64,000 nt of DNA from Leuconostoc miyukkimchii (lineage in GTDB: Bacteria; Bacillota; Bacilli; Lactobacillales; Lactobacillaceae): positions 124,001 to 188,000 of the forward strand of contig NZ_BPKY01000006.1 in assembly GCF_019656055.1 (NCBI RefSeq). The letters are read 5' to 3'. Below, one piece after another: positions 52,736 to 62,692 of this stretch. The notes under the pieces are model-generated. The model was not told the DNA's origin, made no database searches, and saw only the letters and a program-made list of their open reading frames with translations. The stretch's first letter is position 1. Each line of letters starts with the position of its first letter. Position numbers and translations under genes: made by a program.

Positions 52736-53878
52736 ATGAAATTTAATACAAAACTTATCCATGGCGGCGTTAGCATTGATGAAGCTACTGGTGCAGTGTC
52801 TATTCCTATTCACATGGCTTCAACATTTAAACAAAAACATATCGGTTCATCAAAATATGAATATTCTCGTTCTGGTAACCCCACACGTGAAGCAGTTGAA
52901 AAATTAATAGCTGATTTAGAAGATGGTGATGCTGGTTTCGCCTTTGCATCAGGTTCAGCAGCCATTAGTACTATTTTTTCACTATTTTCAAATGGTGATC
53001 ACATTATTGTTGGTAATGATGTTTATGGTGGTACATTTCGACTCATTGACAATGTTTTAAAACGTATGGGTATGACATTTACAACTGTAGATACTCGTGA
53101 TCTTGAGGCTGTTTCAGCAGCTATTCAAGCTAATACAACTGCTATATACCTTGAAACACCAACAAATCCTCTGTTACGTATCACAGATATTGCAGCTATC
53201 GCAAAGATAGCGCAACAACATAATCTACTCAGTATTGTTGATAACACTTTTGCAACACCATATATCCAAAAACCGATCGCATTAGGCATTGATATTGTTG
53301 TTCACAGTGCCTCTAAATATCTAGGCGGTCATAGTGATCTCATCGCCGGACTGGCCGTTACAAAAAATGCTGAATTAAGCGAAAAACTTGGTTATTTACA
53401 AAATGCAATCGGTGCCATTTTAGCACCACAAGAAAGTTGGTTGTTACAACGCGGTATTAAAACCTTGTCATTGAGAATGCAACGACACCAACAAAATGCA
53501 CAAACCATCTTTGAATATCTTAATCAACAGCCGTTAGTGGCTAATATTTACTTCCCTGGAAACCCAGATAATTCTGACTTTTCATTAGCCAAACAACAGA
53601 TGGCTGGTTTTGGTGCAATGATTTCATTTGAATTACAGCCAGGTATTGACCCGGAAAAATTTGTTGAAAATCTCAAGCTAATCACTTTGGCTGAAAGTTT
53701 AGGCGCACTAGAAAGTTTAATTGAAATACCTGCAAAAATGACACACGGTGCAATACCTCGTGATATCCGTTTAGCTAATGGTATTCAAGATGAGTTAATT
53801 AGATTATCCGTAGGTGTAGAAGATATTGATGATTTAATTACTGACTTGGATCAAAGCTTTAAGCAACTCAAATCATAA
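52736..53878 (+). CDS. Cystathionine gamma-lyase/gamma-synthase-type PLP enzyme
   Basis: A 380-residue Cys/Met PLP enzyme, with lysine in IVVHSASKYLGGHSDLIAGLAV. KFNTKLIHGGVSIDEATGAVSIPI at the start resembles both gamma-synthases and gamma-lyases. Between cysK and cysE it most likely acts as gamma-lyase, turning cystathionine into cysteine. It is the fourth enzyme of this family in the window. Spacing to cysK is 10 nt with a GAGG site. Confidence 0.85.
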   Translation: MKFNTKLIHGGVSIDEATGAVSIPIHMASTFKQKHIGSSKYEYSRSGNPTREAVEKLIADLEDGDAGFAFASGSAAISTIFSLFSNGDHIIVGNDVYGGTFRLIDNVLKRMGMTFTTVDTRDLEAVSAAIQANTTAIYLETPTNPLLRITDIAAIAKIAQQHNLLSIVDNTFATPYIQKPIALGIDIVVHSASKYLGGHSDLIAGLAVTKNAELSEKLGYLQNAIGAILAPQESWLLQRGIKTLSLRMQRHQQNAQTIFEYLNQQPLVANIYFPGNPDNSDFSLAKQQMAGFGAMISFELQPGIDPEKFVENLKLITLAESLGALESLIEIPAKMTHGAIPRDIRLANGIQDELIRLSVGVEDIDDLITDLDQSFKQLKS

Positions 53879-53888
53879 TGGAGAAACC

Positions 53889-54434
53889 ATGTTTAACACT
53901 GCCAAGGCCATACTAAAACGAGATCCTGGGGCACATAGTTTGATGATAGTTATTTTAACTTATCCAGGACTCCATGCCCTAGGATATCATCGCCTATCTC
54001 ATTGGTTACATATACATCACCATCCACTATTAGCCGCACTTGTCGCCCGTTGGTCAGCGCAACGAACAGGCATTACAATTGCACCTGGCGCAAAAATTGG
54101 TCAGCGCGTTTTTATAGACCATGGTATAGGTGTCGTTATTGGAGAAACCGCAGTCATTGAAAACGACGTGACTATTTTGCATGGTGTGACATTGGGTGCA
54201 CGAGGATCAATAGATAGTCCTCGTCATCCCCATATCAAACATCATAGTTTCATCGGTGCGCACGCTCAGATTTTAGGGGCTATTACTATTGGCCACCACA
54301 GTAAAATAGGTGCTAGTGCAGTCGTTCTAGATGACGTGCCAGATTATACGACAGCTGTCGGTAACCCCGCACATTTGGTCAAACATGTACTAGTTGATAA
54401 AAATCTCAGGCTTTACAAAGCCATATCAAATTAA
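53889..54434 (+). CDS. cysE: Serine O-acetyltransferase
   Basis: A 181-residue left-handed beta-helix enzyme. N-terminal helices are short; hexapeptide repeats from about residue 58 on, with RVFIDHGIGVVIGETAVIENDVTI (quoted in part) containing the catalytic DH. It forms O-acetylserine for CysK. It lacks the long N-terminal domain of enteric CysE, as in other Firmicutes. Last gene of cysK-cgl-cysE. Confidence 0.93.
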   Translation: MFNTAKAILKRDPGAHSLMIVILTYPGLHALGYHRLSHWLHIHHHPLLAALVARWSAQRTGITIAPGAKIGQRVFIDHGIGVVIGETAVIENDVTILHGVTLGARGSIDSPRHPHIKHHSFIGAHAQILGAITIGHHSKIGASAVVLDDVPDYTTAVGNPAHLVKHVLVDKNLRLYKAISN

Positions 54435-54502
54435 CATCAAAATGATATAATATTTTTTTATCATATGATTAAATAAGCGTTTATAACCTTTGATTGAGTG
54501 AC

Positions 54503-55270
54503 TTATAAGTGTTTGTGTTCTATAGTTGCTTTAATCGCATGAGACACTACATGATCAAAATTTTGATCATTAAAATCATCTAACCCGGCTCTGGTTGATC
54601 CGCCTGGTGATGCAACTGCGTTTTGCAATTCTTGTGCTGTCTGTGATGATTTCAACAGTGTTGTAGCAGATCCTAAAACCGTTTGTGTCGCAATTTTTGT
54701 TGCCAATGCTGCTTCTAAGCCATTATCAATCCCTGCTTGTGCCAGCGCATCAATAAATTTGAATACATACGCTGGTCCAGAACCTGCAATTGCTGAAAAA
54801 ACCGGAAATTGTGATTCTGCTAATGCCACAGAATCACCAAGATAATCTGAAAATATATTAAATATTTTATCGTTTGTGCTTGTTAACGTTTCTTTGGCAA
54901 AAGCTGTAAGTCCCTGATTATTTGCAACATTGACATTAGGTAAAGTGCGTACAATTTGAGTTGTACCTGTCGCAGCTACTAATTGGGCAACATTAATGCC
55001 AGCTAAAACCGAGACCACTAATTTATTGTGAAAATCTACGTTTGCTGTGATATTGTCTAATTGATTAGGTAAGAAGGCAAGCACAACTAAATCACTTTCG
55101 TCAATTAATTGTTGCACTGGTAGTGCTACTACGCCCCATTTTTCACTCAATTTAGCAGCAGAACGTGGTGAGGATACTGCAATATCACTGGGTAAAATAT
55201 TCTTATGAATTAAACCTTGTATCATTGCTTGTGCCATACTACCTGTACCAATAAAACCGTATTTTACCAT
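54503..55270 (-). CDS. proC: Pyrroline-5-carboxylate reductase
   Basis: A 255-residue enzyme for the last step of proline synthesis. NADP-binding YGFIGTGSMAQAMIQGL at the start and the C-terminal signature region ELQNAVASPGGSTRAGLD (about 215-232). GGAGG lies between an upstream in-frame ATG (55288) and the ATG at 55270, which is therefore chosen. It stands alone, converging with cysE. Confidence 0.96.
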   Translation of the reverse strand: MVKYGFIGTGSMAQAMIQGLIHKNILPSDIAVSSPRSAAKLSEKWGVVALPVQQLIDESDLVVLAFLPNQLDNITANVDFHNKLVVSVLAGINVAQLVAATGTTQIVRTLPNVNVANNQGLTAFAKETLTSTNDKIFNIFSDYLGDSVALAESQFPVFSAIAGSGPAYVFKFIDALAQAGIDNGLEAALATKIATQTVLGSATTLLKSSQTAQELQNAVASPGGSTRAGLDDFNDQNFDHVVSHAIKATIEHKHL

Positions 55271-55323
55271 TTTTATCCTCCAGCTCATTCAAACATCATG
55301 AGTCTTTATTATTTTAATTAACG

Positions 55324-55356
55324 AAAAGCGATGAGTTATAATCACTCATCGCTTTT
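55324..55356. terminator. Terminator after the deoxynucleoside kinase gene
   Basis: Perfect 13-bp stem (55324-55336 with 55344-55356) overlapping the kinase stop codon; flanked by A- and T-rich ends. Confidence 0.75.
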
Positions 55357-56000
55357 TATTTTTCATGAACCTCTGATAACTTCGCATCAATCATATCTAG
55401 AACTTTATCACGAGCCTCATCATCCATAACAAAGTCAAAACGATCCCCATCAATTTGTACCTTTGGTGAACGATCATATGATTCAAACCATGCATCGTAA
55501 CGTTTATTTAATTCTTTATAGTATTCATACAAATCAGGATTTTCCGCAACCTGTTCAAATGACCGTCCGCGCTTTTCAATACGTTCAAGCATTGTTTCAA
55601 AACTGACACGTACATGAATTAACAAGTCTGGGTTTTTAATATCATTAACCCCATCAATATCGGTCATCATATTATCAACTAACGACTTATAGATATCTAC
55701 TTCAGTTTGGGTCGCACGATTAAGATCTGCAGTTAATTGGAACAATAATGCATCTTCATAAATTGAGCGATCTAAAATATTATTTGTCCCTGATTCTTGA
55801 GCAGATTTTATTTGTGCTAAACGCTTATTTAAAAAATAAATTTGAAGTAGAAAACCATATTTTTTAGGGTTTTCATAGAATAATGGCAGAATTGGATTAT
55901 CATCGACACTTTCGTAAAATGCCTTCGAATCTAAATGTTTCGCCAACGTCTGTGTTAAACTTGTTTTGCCAGCGCCGATAGTGCCTGATAATACAATCAT
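55356..56000 (-). CDS. Deoxynucleoside kinase (dAK/dGK family)
   Basis: A 214-residue kinase: P-loop LSGTIGAGKTSLTQTL at the N-terminus, DRSIYEDALLF (about 81-91) and the LID region RIEKRGRSFEQ. It salvages deoxyadenosine, deoxyguanosine or deoxycytidine. AGGAG lies before the ATG at 56000; the frame is open further upstream but lacks a ribosome site. Exact specificity is not readable. Confidence 0.92.
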   Translation of the reverse strand: MIVLSGTIGAGKTSLTQTLAKHLDSKAFYESVDDNPILPLFYENPKKYGFLLQIYFLNKRLAQIKSAQESGTNNILDRSIYEDALLFQLTADLNRATQTEVDIYKSLVDNMMTDIDGVNDIKNPDLLIHVRVSFETMLERIEKRGRSFEQVAENPDLYEYYKELNKRYDAWFESYDRSPKVQIDGDRFDFVMDDEARDKVLDMIDAKLSEVHEK

Positions 56001-56069
56001 GCCTTTTCTCCTAATTTCAGTCAATTTAATACACATATAGTATATCAAAAATCACCATGTTTTTCAGTG

Positions 56070-56828
56070 CTAATTTTTATCTGCTTTTTGCAGTTCATCA
56101 ATATATGCTTCTAATGTTAAGTGATGTTTTGTTATATATTTAGCGTTTGCTTTACCAACGTAACGAAAATGCCAAGATTCGTAATCAATTCCTGTTTGTG
56201 AACGTGCTATTGGACTCGCTAAGTAACGTAAAATAAAACCATAGTCCGGTGCATGTTTAATCAACCATTTTTGTGATTCAAATTCATCCATTTGAGCCAT
56301 TAATGCAGGATACTTTGCTAAAGCATCTTTTCCTGCTAGATCAACCGCCAACCCTGTTTGATGCTCTGAAGAACCCGGTGTTTGAATAACACTCTGTGTT
56401 AAATTCTTAGCATCATTTTCATTCATACCATTAGCCTCATTTTGTGTTAAAGAGTTATTATACACCTGCGTTTGATACTGAATTGAACGATATCCTGAGA
56501 CTAGCGTTGTCGTATAGCCTGCTTTTTGAGCACCATCTCTAAAATTAGCCAGTGGTTTTTCAATTCTTTTATCCAGCTGTACCCCATCAACTGTCGCCTT
56601 GTTAAAACTAATTTCTGACGTATGACTATGTTGCTTGTTTACCAAAATCAATTGCCAATCAGATGGCTTAGCGCCTCCTGGTAAACTATTTTTGTTCGTC
56701 TGCCTGACTTTTTTTTGTTCACCAACTTGCTTGTTAGTTTTTGAATGATGGGTGCCCTGAAACAGTATCACTAAGATCACACCAAAAACAATCACAATGC
56801 CGGCTATTAACTTCGAACGTGTTTTCAT
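56070..56828 (-). CDS. D-Ala-D-Ala carboxypeptidase, VanY family
   Basis: A 252-residue secreted or membrane-anchored metallopeptidase: N-terminal hydrophobic helix (about 7-25), Lys-rich linker, and peptidase M15B domain with zinc ligands in SSEHQTGLAVDL (SxHxxGxAxD) and YESWHFRYVG. It trims the terminal D-Ala from peptidoglycan stems, controlling cross-linking. No vancomycin-resistance genes accompany it; VanY-like housekeeping peptidases are common. Confidence 0.93.
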   Translation of the reverse strand: MKTRSKLIAGIVIVFGVILVILFQGTHHSKTNKQVGEQKKVRQTNKNSLPGGAKPSDWQLILVNKQHSHTSEISFNKATVDGVQLDKRIEKPLANFRDGAQKAGYTTTLVSGYRSIQYQTQVYNNSLTQNEANGMNENDAKNLTQSVIQTPGSSEHQTGLAVDLAGKDALAKYPALMAQMDEFESQKWLIKHAPDYGFILRYLASPIARSQTGIDYESWHFRYVGKANAKYITKHHLTLEAYIDELQKADKN

Positions 56829-56933
56829 AACAATATTCCCCCCAATATAATCACTATGGTTATCTTACCATGATGTATTCAAAATAACGCAATATTTTAA
56901 CGTATTATGGCTTAGTTGCTCAACATTTCCGAC

Positions 56934-56968
56934 AAAAAAACCAATGCAATCACTGCATTGGTTTTTTT
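56934..56968. terminator. Terminator after tRNA-Lys
   Basis: Perfect 15-bp stem (56934-56948 with 56954-56968) with A7/T7 ends, 2 nt past the tRNA 3' end. Confidence 0.9.
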
Positions 56969-56970
56969 AG

Positions 56971-57043
56971 TGGACAGCCAGGGGCTCGAACCCTGGACCC
57001 ACGGATTAAGAGTCCGTTGCTCTACCAACTGAGCTAGCTGTCC
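56971..57043 (-). tRNA. tRNA-Lys (anticodon CTT)
   Basis: 73-nt cloverleaf on the minus strand: acceptor GGACAGC/GCTGTCC with discriminator A, D-arm GCTCAGTTGGTAGAGC, anticodon arm ACGGA-CTCTTAA-TCCGT, T-arm CAGGG-TTCGAGC-CCCTG. CCA is not encoded. A strong terminator follows, so it is a monocistronic tRNA gene. Confidence 0.97.
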
Positions 57044-57153
57044 ATTTGTCGCTTTCACAACAAAAATTAGTATATCATGTATTTGTTATTTGTGCAATAA
57101 CTGAATTAAAAAAGCGATAATAATTAAAGCATATTATCACCTACTGTCATGAT

Positions 57154-58146
57154 CTATTTATCACTATAGCCCGTTGGGTGGTTTTTATGCCAATTCCAAG
57201 CTGTCTTAATAATATCTTGGACATTATCATATTTTGGTGCCCAACCCAAGACATCACGAGCTTTATCTGAATTAGCAATTAAAATATCTGGATCACCGGC
57301 ACGACGTGGACCAATTTTGGCTGGAATATCAACGCCTGTTGCCACACGCGCAGCTTCAACCATTTCCTTAACTGAAAAGCCAGTGGCTGAACCTAAGTTA
57401 AATTGGTTCGAGTCATTACCATCTGCCAAATACTGCAAAGATCGAATATGTGCATCCGCCAAATCCAAAACATGCACATAATCACGTACATTGAAACCAT
57501 CTGGTGTGTTGTAATCATCACCAAACATTTCAATATATTCACGTTGTCCAAGACCAGCTTGCAAAATGATTGGTACAAGATGTGTCTCTGGTTTATGATC
57601 TTCACCGATTGTGCCATCTTCAGCCGCACCAGCAACATTAAAGTAACGCAATGCAACCCATTTCACACCATCCGCTTGATCAGACCATGCCATGATTTTT
57701 TCCATCATAAGTTTTGATTCGCCATAAGGATTGATTGGGTTCTGTGGATCAGTTTCCTTAATTGGAATGTTCACAGGGTTACCATAAGTCGCTGCTGTTG
57801 ATGAAAAGACAATCTGCTTCACATCATGTTCCTTCATCACTTCAAGTAACGAAATCATGCCACTTGTATTGTTGTCAAAGTACTTCAGTGGATTAGCCAC
57901 TGACTCCGGTACGATAGAAAAAGCAGCAAAATGAACAACCTGCTCAATATTTTCGTGATCAAACACTTCTGATAATGCCGCTTTATCACGAATATCAACC
58001 TGATAAAACTTGGCAGCAGGGTTTACTGCTTCACGATGACCAGTAAACAACGCATCCACAACCACAACTTCACGACCAGCTTCCACCAGCCTTTTAACCA
58101 TGTGTGAACCTATATATCCAGCGCCACCTAATACTAATACTGACAT
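57154..58146 (-). CDS. galE: UDP-glucose 4-epimerase
   Basis: A 330-residue SDR enzyme: NAD motif [16 protein letters not shown] at the start and catalytic Tyr/Lys in [12 protein letters not shown] (about 145-156). It interconverts UDP-glucose and UDP-galactose, for galactose use and for wall and exopolysaccharide precursors. No other gal genes are nearby, suggesting a biosynthetic role, possibly for the polymer locus at 6-11.7 kb (inference). Confidence 0.96.
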   Translation of the reverse strand: MSVLVLGGAGYIGSHMVKRLVEAGREVVVVDALFTGHREAVNPAAKFYQVDIRDKAALSEVFDHENIEQVVHFAAFSIVPESVANPLKYFDNNTSGMISLLEVMKEHDVKQIVFSSTAATYGNPVNIPIKETDPQNPINPYGESKLMMEKIMAWSDQADGVKWVALRYFNVAGAAEDGTIGEDHKPETHLVPIILQAGLGQREYIEMFGDDYNTPDGFNVRDYVHVLDLADAHIRSLQYLADGNDSNQFNLGSATGFSVKEMVEAARVATGVDIPAKIGPRRAGDPDILIANSDKARDVLGWAPKYDNVQDIIKTAWNWHKNHPTGYSDK

Positions 58147-58187
58147 AGCAGGTACTCTCCGTCCTAAATTTATACTTCTAGTTTACA

Positions 58188-58925
58188 CTAAATCGTCGTG
58201 TGACGCCACTTAAACTCGGCTTCTGCATTGACAACGTCATCGACCATAATACGATGTTTACTAAAATTATCTTGCAACACGACTTGCGATTGAACCATAT
58301 GACCCAAGCGCACCTCTGCTTCATACTTTAAATTAAGATAGGTAATTTCATGTGTTGATAAAAAATTTGGTGATAAAACATCCTGCATCCATTCAAAATA
58401 TTTAGAATTATTGACATGTTTGTTGGCATCGATATCAAGATATCTGACATGATAGCTCTTTTCTTCAAATACCTCATCAACACCAACTGCTGTGGGTTTG
58501 GCAATACGTGGGATCTGCTTAACTCGCTCAGCTTGATATGCGTCAACTATATCTTGTGGCAATCGTGCCATTCGTCGGTTATCAATATCTATCATCGTCC
58601 AAATAGATTTAACATGAATAATCTCATGTCCTTGACTATCAAAAAATGTAAATGGTCGACTAACAAAAAAAGGATTGTACTTAGCGGCAAAAGTCTTAAT
58701 TGTAATTTCTTCATTAATTTCTGGTCGTCTAACAATATCAACTTCGTACTGTAAAATAACCCAACCCAATCCACGACTCATATATGACTTTGGCCCAACA
58801 CCTAATGTATCGCTTTGCTTTTTTGATGCGAGTACCGCCCAATTTAGAATCATTGGCAGTGATAACTTTCCAGTTGTGTCAGCTTCGTAATATTCAACAT
58901 GGCGTTTAATCTCAAATGTCCGCAT
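58188..58925 (-). CDS. Acyl-ACP thioesterase
   Basis: A 245-residue tandem hot-dog protein of the bacterial acyl-ACP thioesterase family: ATDTGKLSLPMILNWAVLA-like start (EADTTGKLSLPMILNW), GLGWVILQYEVDIVRRPE, and YLDIDANKHVNNSKYFEWMQD (about 165-185), with the Asn-His site of the family. It releases free fatty acids from ACP. The ATG at 58925 is favoured because GGGG is 6 nt before it. Confidence 0.9.
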   Translation of the reverse strand: MRTFEIKRHVEYYEADTTGKLSLPMILNWAVLASKKQSDTLGVGPKSYMSRGLGWVILQYEVDIVRRPEINEEITIKTFAAKYNPFFVSRPFTFFDSQGHEIIHVKSIWTMIDIDNRRMARLPQDIVDAYQAERVKQIPRIAKPTAVGVDEVFEEKSYHVRYLDIDANKHVNNSKYFEWMQDVLSPNFLSTHEITYLNLKYEAEVRLGHMVQSQVVLQDNFSKHRIMVDDVVNAEAEFKWRHTTI

Positions 58926-58962
58926 ATCCATCCCCTTATTTAAACATATCTACTCTAAACGA

Positions 58963-59841
58963 CTAATCATCAATCCCATGATAATCTGAGTAAACTGACT
59001 GTCGATCTAATCCGCGCAATTTAGCAATTTGTTTAATCGCAGCATTAGGCTTCAAGCCTCTATTAATCAGGTTGTTAACGGCTTCTTGAACAGACAAATT
59101 CCGATCATCTAACGCTTCTTCCTTTTCAACAACGCCTTGATAACCGGCAATCATCATAACAAATTCACCACGTATTTCATTATTTTGTGCCCATTCAACT
59201 AGTTCCTTCGTTGTTCCACGAAGAAATTCTTCATAGCGTTTGGTCAATTCGCGAGCAAGTACAACACGTCGTTCCTCTCCCATTATTTTTTGAATGTTTT
59301 CTAATGTTTTTTTGATACGATGGGGTGATTCATAAAAAATAATGGTATCTCGAATTGTTGATAACTGTTGTAATTCTGCTATTTGATCACTACTCTTTCG
59401 CTGTAAAAAGCCATAAAAATAAAATGGCTGTGGTACCAGCCCACTAGCAATAAGGGCAGTTATTCCTGCTGTTGCTCCTGGAATAGGGACAACTGTTAGA
59501 CCAACCTCAACAGCTGCAGATACAAGTTCTTTACCTGGATCAGAAATAGACGGCATACCCGCATCGCTAACTTGCGCAATATTTTTACCGTTTTGCAAAT
59601 CTATAATAATGCTTTGAAGTTTATTCTGCCAATTGTGCTCATGAAAGCTCGTTTGTTTTGTTTTAATATCAAAATGATTAAGAAGTTGTTGCGTATGGCG
59701 TGTATCTTCAGCTGCAATTAGGTCAACCTGTTTCAGTGTTTCAATGGCACGTGGTGTCATATCCTGCAAGTTGCCTATTGGTGTTGGTACTAAAAATAAC
59801 GTTCCTGTCTCACCCTGTTCAAAACTTTTTTGTTGCTGCAT
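58963..59841 (-). CDS. rsmI: 16S rRNA 2'-O-ribose C1402 methyltransferase RsmI
   Basis: A 292-residue SAM enzyme with LFLVPTPIGNLQDMTPRAIE (about 15-34), LIAAEDTRHTQQLL, SDAGMPSISDPGKELV and PGATAGITALIASG, all RsmI signatures. It methylates C1402 in the ribosomal P site. It follows holB with only one base between; the yabA gene usually found there in Bacilli is absent. Confidence 0.96.
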   Translation of the reverse strand: MQQQKSFEQGETGTLFLVPTPIGNLQDMTPRAIETLKQVDLIAAEDTRHTQQLLNHFDIKTKQTSFHEHNWQNKLQSIIIDLQNGKNIAQVSDAGMPSISDPGKELVSAAVEVGLTVVPIPGATAGITALIASGLVPQPFYFYGFLQRKSSDQIAELQQLSTIRDTIIFYESPHRIKKTLENIQKIMGEERRVVLARELTKRYEEFLRGTTKELVEWAQNNEIRGEFVMMIAGYQGVVEKEEALDDRNLSVQEAVNNLINRGLKPNAAIKQIAKLRGLDRQSVYSDYHGIDD

Positions 59842-59842
59842 G

Positions 59843-60766
59843 TTATTCTCCTAATGCAATTGTCACGTCGAGCACAATTTTTTCAAGTCGTGCTTGTAGT
59901 GACACGTTTGTTTGCCGTATTTTATCATCGAAAAAAATAGCATCACTTGCATCAACTAATTGCTTTTTATTGTAGCGTTGTACTAAAGTTTTGTACAGTC
60001 CAACTAGTTTGGGAAACAACAACATATCATCAGGAATTTGTCCATAAACGACGGTATCCCTAGATAATTGATGAAGCCAGACTAAAAACAACTGTTGTTG
60101 CTTATTATCTTTTAATTGATTAACAAGTTTTGTTTGTACGTAGACAAAAGCTTCAATACGGCGTTGCATCAGTAATTCAAACCATTTAAATAATAGTAAC
60201 TGTGTTGCCTTGCGCCACTCTTCATCAACAGTATCAGTAGAATTATCTAGTGTTATTTCGGGTATTAAATGAATAATCTGTGCACGTGACTGAATGGTTG
60301 TCATTACTTCATTCAAATTTTCTGCCAACATAATAATCAGTTGTGGACCCGTAGGTTCCTCAATAAACTTTAGTAAAGCATTTCCTGACTCTGCTTGAAG
60401 ACTTTCTACAGCATCAAAAACAAAAATTTTTTGATTACTCTCTTGAGCAACCGTTACAAATTCTGGTTTCAAGGACCGAATTTGATCAACTTTCCAAGTG
60501 CGGTTTGTCCCACTACCACTTTTGGGTAAGCTAGGTCGCGTTATCTTGACATCTGGGTGATCGCCCTCAGTAATTCTGATAATATTACGATCAGTTGCGC
60601 CAATCAGTTGCCAAGCTAAGTATTGCGAAAAAGCCAGCTTTTCTGGCTGGCTTGGTCCGACAAACAAATATAAGTGACTTAATTGTTTTTTTTCAATTAA
60701 AGACACAAAACGTGATACTTGTGTTGGGTAAACTAATTTTGCAATTGTTGTAAAATCTGACTGCAT
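59843..60766 (-). CDS. holB: DNA polymerase III delta' subunit
   Basis: A 307-residue clamp-loader ATPase-like subunit, beginning with SRFVSLIEKKQLSHLYLFVGPSQPEK and containing FVFDAVESLQAESGNALLKFIEEP (about 113-136, partly quoted). The Walker A is degenerate (GPSQPEKL) and the zinc Cys of the longer family members are not seen. It acts with DnaX, whose gene is at the right end. Overlaps the darA stop by one base. Confidence 0.9.
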   Translation of the reverse strand: MQSDFTTIAKLVYPTQVSRFVSLIEKKQLSHLYLFVGPSQPEKLAFSQYLAWQLIGATDRNIIRITEGDHPDVKITRPSLPKSGSGTNRTWKVDQIRSLKPEFVTVAQESNQKIFVFDAVESLQAESGNALLKFIEEPTGPQLIIMLAENLNEVMTTIQSRAQIIHLIPEITLDNSTDTVDEEWRKATQLLLFKWFELLMQRRIEAFVYVQTKLVNQLKDNKQQQLFLVWLHQLSRDTVVYGQIPDDMLLFPKLVGLYKTLVQRYNKKQLVDASDAIFFDDKIRQTNVSLQARLEKIVLDVTIALGE

Positions 60767-61095
60767 TAGAATTGATGGAATGATTCGATACTCTGAGTGT
60801 ATACTGTTGCACCGCCAACCTCAACTTCAACTGGATACGCACCAACATGTGCACCACCAGCATCTAAACTTACCGGCGGTACCATATATTGCTTCCGCTT
60901 TTTAGAAACAGATTGAATAATATCAAGTACTGCTTGCACACGTTCATCTTCTATTGCTATCAAAAATGTCGTGTTCCCTGATCGTAAAAAGCCACCAGAT
61001 GTTGTTAACCGTGTTGCACGTACATCTGCCTTAACAAATGCATTACTTAATTTTGTTGTATCTTTATCTTGAACAATAGCTGTGATTAATTTCAT
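60766..61095 (-). CDS. darA: Cyclic-di-AMP receptor DarA/PstA (YaaQ)
   Basis: A 109-residue PII-like protein: MKLITAIVQDKDTTKLSNAF, TRLTTSGGFLRSGNTTFLIA (about 30-49) and the C-terminal GAHVGAYPVEVEVGGATVY. It binds c-di-AMP; its downstream role is not settled. It sits between tmk and holB as in other Firmicutes. With KimA at 30.7-32.6 kb it implies c-di-AMP signalling in this organism. Confidence 0.95.
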   Translation of the reverse strand: MKLITAIVQDKDTTKLSNAFVKADVRATRLTTSGGFLRSGNTTFLIAIEDERVQAVLDIIQSVSKKRKQYMVPPVSLDAGGAHVGAYPVEVEVGGATVYTQSIESFHQF

Positions 61096-61100
61096 AAAAA

Positions 61101-61745
61101 TTACCCCTTTCGAGTTTTAAGTAACTCTAACAATAATTCACGTGCATCATCTACGACTTTATCTAATGGCTGTGTCGCATCGATTGTTTTAATTCTATCA
61201 GAAGATTGATGTTGTAATTCCAAGTAAGTTTCACGTACTTTTTGATGAAAAGCCAAGTCTTCTTTGTCTAAACGATCAATTTTGCCTTGACGATTAGCCT
61301 TGACACGAGATAAACCAAGTTCAGGTGGCACATCAAAATAAATTGTTAAATCAGGCAATAAACCATCAATGGCAAATTGATTAATTTGCCATATATTGTC
61401 AATACCCAAGCCGCGTCCACCACCTTGATAGGCTAAAGAACTATCTACATAACGATCAGAGATGACTACTTTACCTGCTTTCAACGCAGGTAACACAATT
61501 TCTACCAAATGCTGACGACGCGCTGCAGTATAAAGTAACGCCTCTGTTCGTTCATCCATACCATTATCATCTTCTGGTTGCAAAATAGCACGAATTGCTT
61601 CAGATATTGGATTACCACCTGGTTCACGTGTTGTAATTAAATCATCACCTAGTATCGGTTTCAGTTCAGAAATCAACGCTTTTAACACGCTAGTTTTACC
61701 TGCACCCTCTGGCCCTTCAAATGTGATAAATAATGGTTTTGTCAT
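61101..61745 (-). CDS. tmk: Thymidylate kinase
   Basis: A 214-residue kinase: P-loop FITFEGPEGAGKTSVLKAL, DR motif in VISDRYVDSSLAYQGGGRGLG (about 92-112) and LID region RQGKIDRLDKED. It phosphorylates dTMP to dTDP. Typical position upstream of darA-holB. Confidence 0.97.
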   Translation of the reverse strand: MTKPLFITFEGPEGAGKTSVLKALISELKPILGDDLITTREPGGNPISEAIRAILQPEDDNGMDERTEALLYTAARRQHLVEIVLPALKAGKVVISDRYVDSSLAYQGGGRGLGIDNIWQINQFAIDGLLPDLTIYFDVPPELGLSRVKANRQGKIDRLDKEDLAFHQKVRETYLELQHQSSDRIKTIDATQPLDKVVDDARELLLELLKTRKG

Positions 61746-61784
61746 GGTTTGTTATACCTACTTTTCGTGTTTGAATGAGTCATA

Positions 61785-62051
61785 TCAGAATTGATTACGG
61801 TCTGTTTTCAAAACATGCGTCTGCATATGCCCAACAGTTTTACGACGACGTGCCTCACGATATAGATAATTAAATTTTGCTTTTTGCAGCGCTGTTTGAG
61901 ACTGAATTAATCGAACATTCACCTGTCCATCTAATAGTGCTTGTTCAGAATTTTGTGCCGTATCCCAGTCTATTTTAGCCTTATCAATCTGAAATACAAG
62001 TGCTTGATCGTATTCTTGCCGTAACTCACGTTTTTTTCTACCAAATATCAT
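61785..62051 (-). CDS. YaaL family protein (DUF2508)
   Basis: An 88-residue helical, strongly charged protein with [20 protein letters not shown] at the start and [20 protein letters not shown] near the C-terminus. Matches the YaaL family always found between recR and tmk; function is unknown. It overlaps the recR stop by 4 nt. Confidence 0.85.
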   Translation of the reverse strand: MIFGRKKRELRQEYDQALVFQIDKAKIDWDTAQNSEQALLDGQVNVRLIQSQTALQKAKFNYLYREARRRKTVGHMQTHVLKTDRNQF

Positions 62052-62653
62052 AATTCTGTTCGTCCTTGTACAGCTTTAATCAATGTTAATTGATCTGCAT
62101 AGTCAATATCAGACCCAACAGCCAGCCCATGTGCCAACCGTGTGACTTTAATTCCTGCCGGCTTCAAAAGCCTGGCAAGATACATTGCCGTTGCTTCACC
62201 TTCAGCAGTAACATTTGTGCCAACGATTACTTCGTTGATTTCTTGATGATCTGATAAACGACGAATGAGACTAGGTAAGTTAATATCTTCAGGTCCAGTA
62301 CCAGCACTCGGGGAGATAACACCATTTAAAACATGATATAGGCCATGATAATCACGTGTGTTTTCCATCGCCATAACATCACGAGAGTTTTCTACAACAA
62401 ATATTGTTGACTGATCTCTTGACGAATCACGACAAATAACGCAAGGATTAAGAGTATTTTCCGTAATATTACCACATATATCACAAAATGTCAGATCTTT
62501 TTTAGCAGACATTAATGACCTTGAAAAACTCGCCACATCTTCCTCACCCATACCCAACGTATAAAAAGCTAAACGTGTCGCTGTTTTTGGTCCGATACCC
62601 GGTAGTTTTGTATAACTATCTATTAATTTTGCAATAGGTTCTGGATAATCCAT
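62048..62653 (-). CDS. recR: Recombination protein RecR
   Basis: A 201-residue DNA-repair protein: helix-hairpin-helix [18 protein letters not shown] (about 14-31), zinc finger [15 protein letters not shown] (about 57-73) and Toprim domain with [15 protein letters not shown]. It works with RecF/RecO at stalled forks. It lies 39 nt after dnaX; the yaaK (ebfC) gene usually between them in Bacilli is absent. Confidence 0.97.
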   Translation of the reverse strand: MDYPEPIAKLIDSYTKLPGIGPKTATRLAFYTLGMGEEDVASFSRSLMSAKKDLTFCDICGNITENTLNPCVICRDSSRDQSTIFVVENSRDVMAMENTRDYHGLYHVLNGVISPSAGTGPEDINLPSLIRRLSDHQEINEVIVGTNVTAEGEATAMYLARLLKPAGIKVTRLAHGLAVGSDIDYADQLTLIKAVQGRTEL

Positions 62654-62692
62654 AGATTAAAAGGCTATACTAGCCTATCCCTTCTTTATTAG

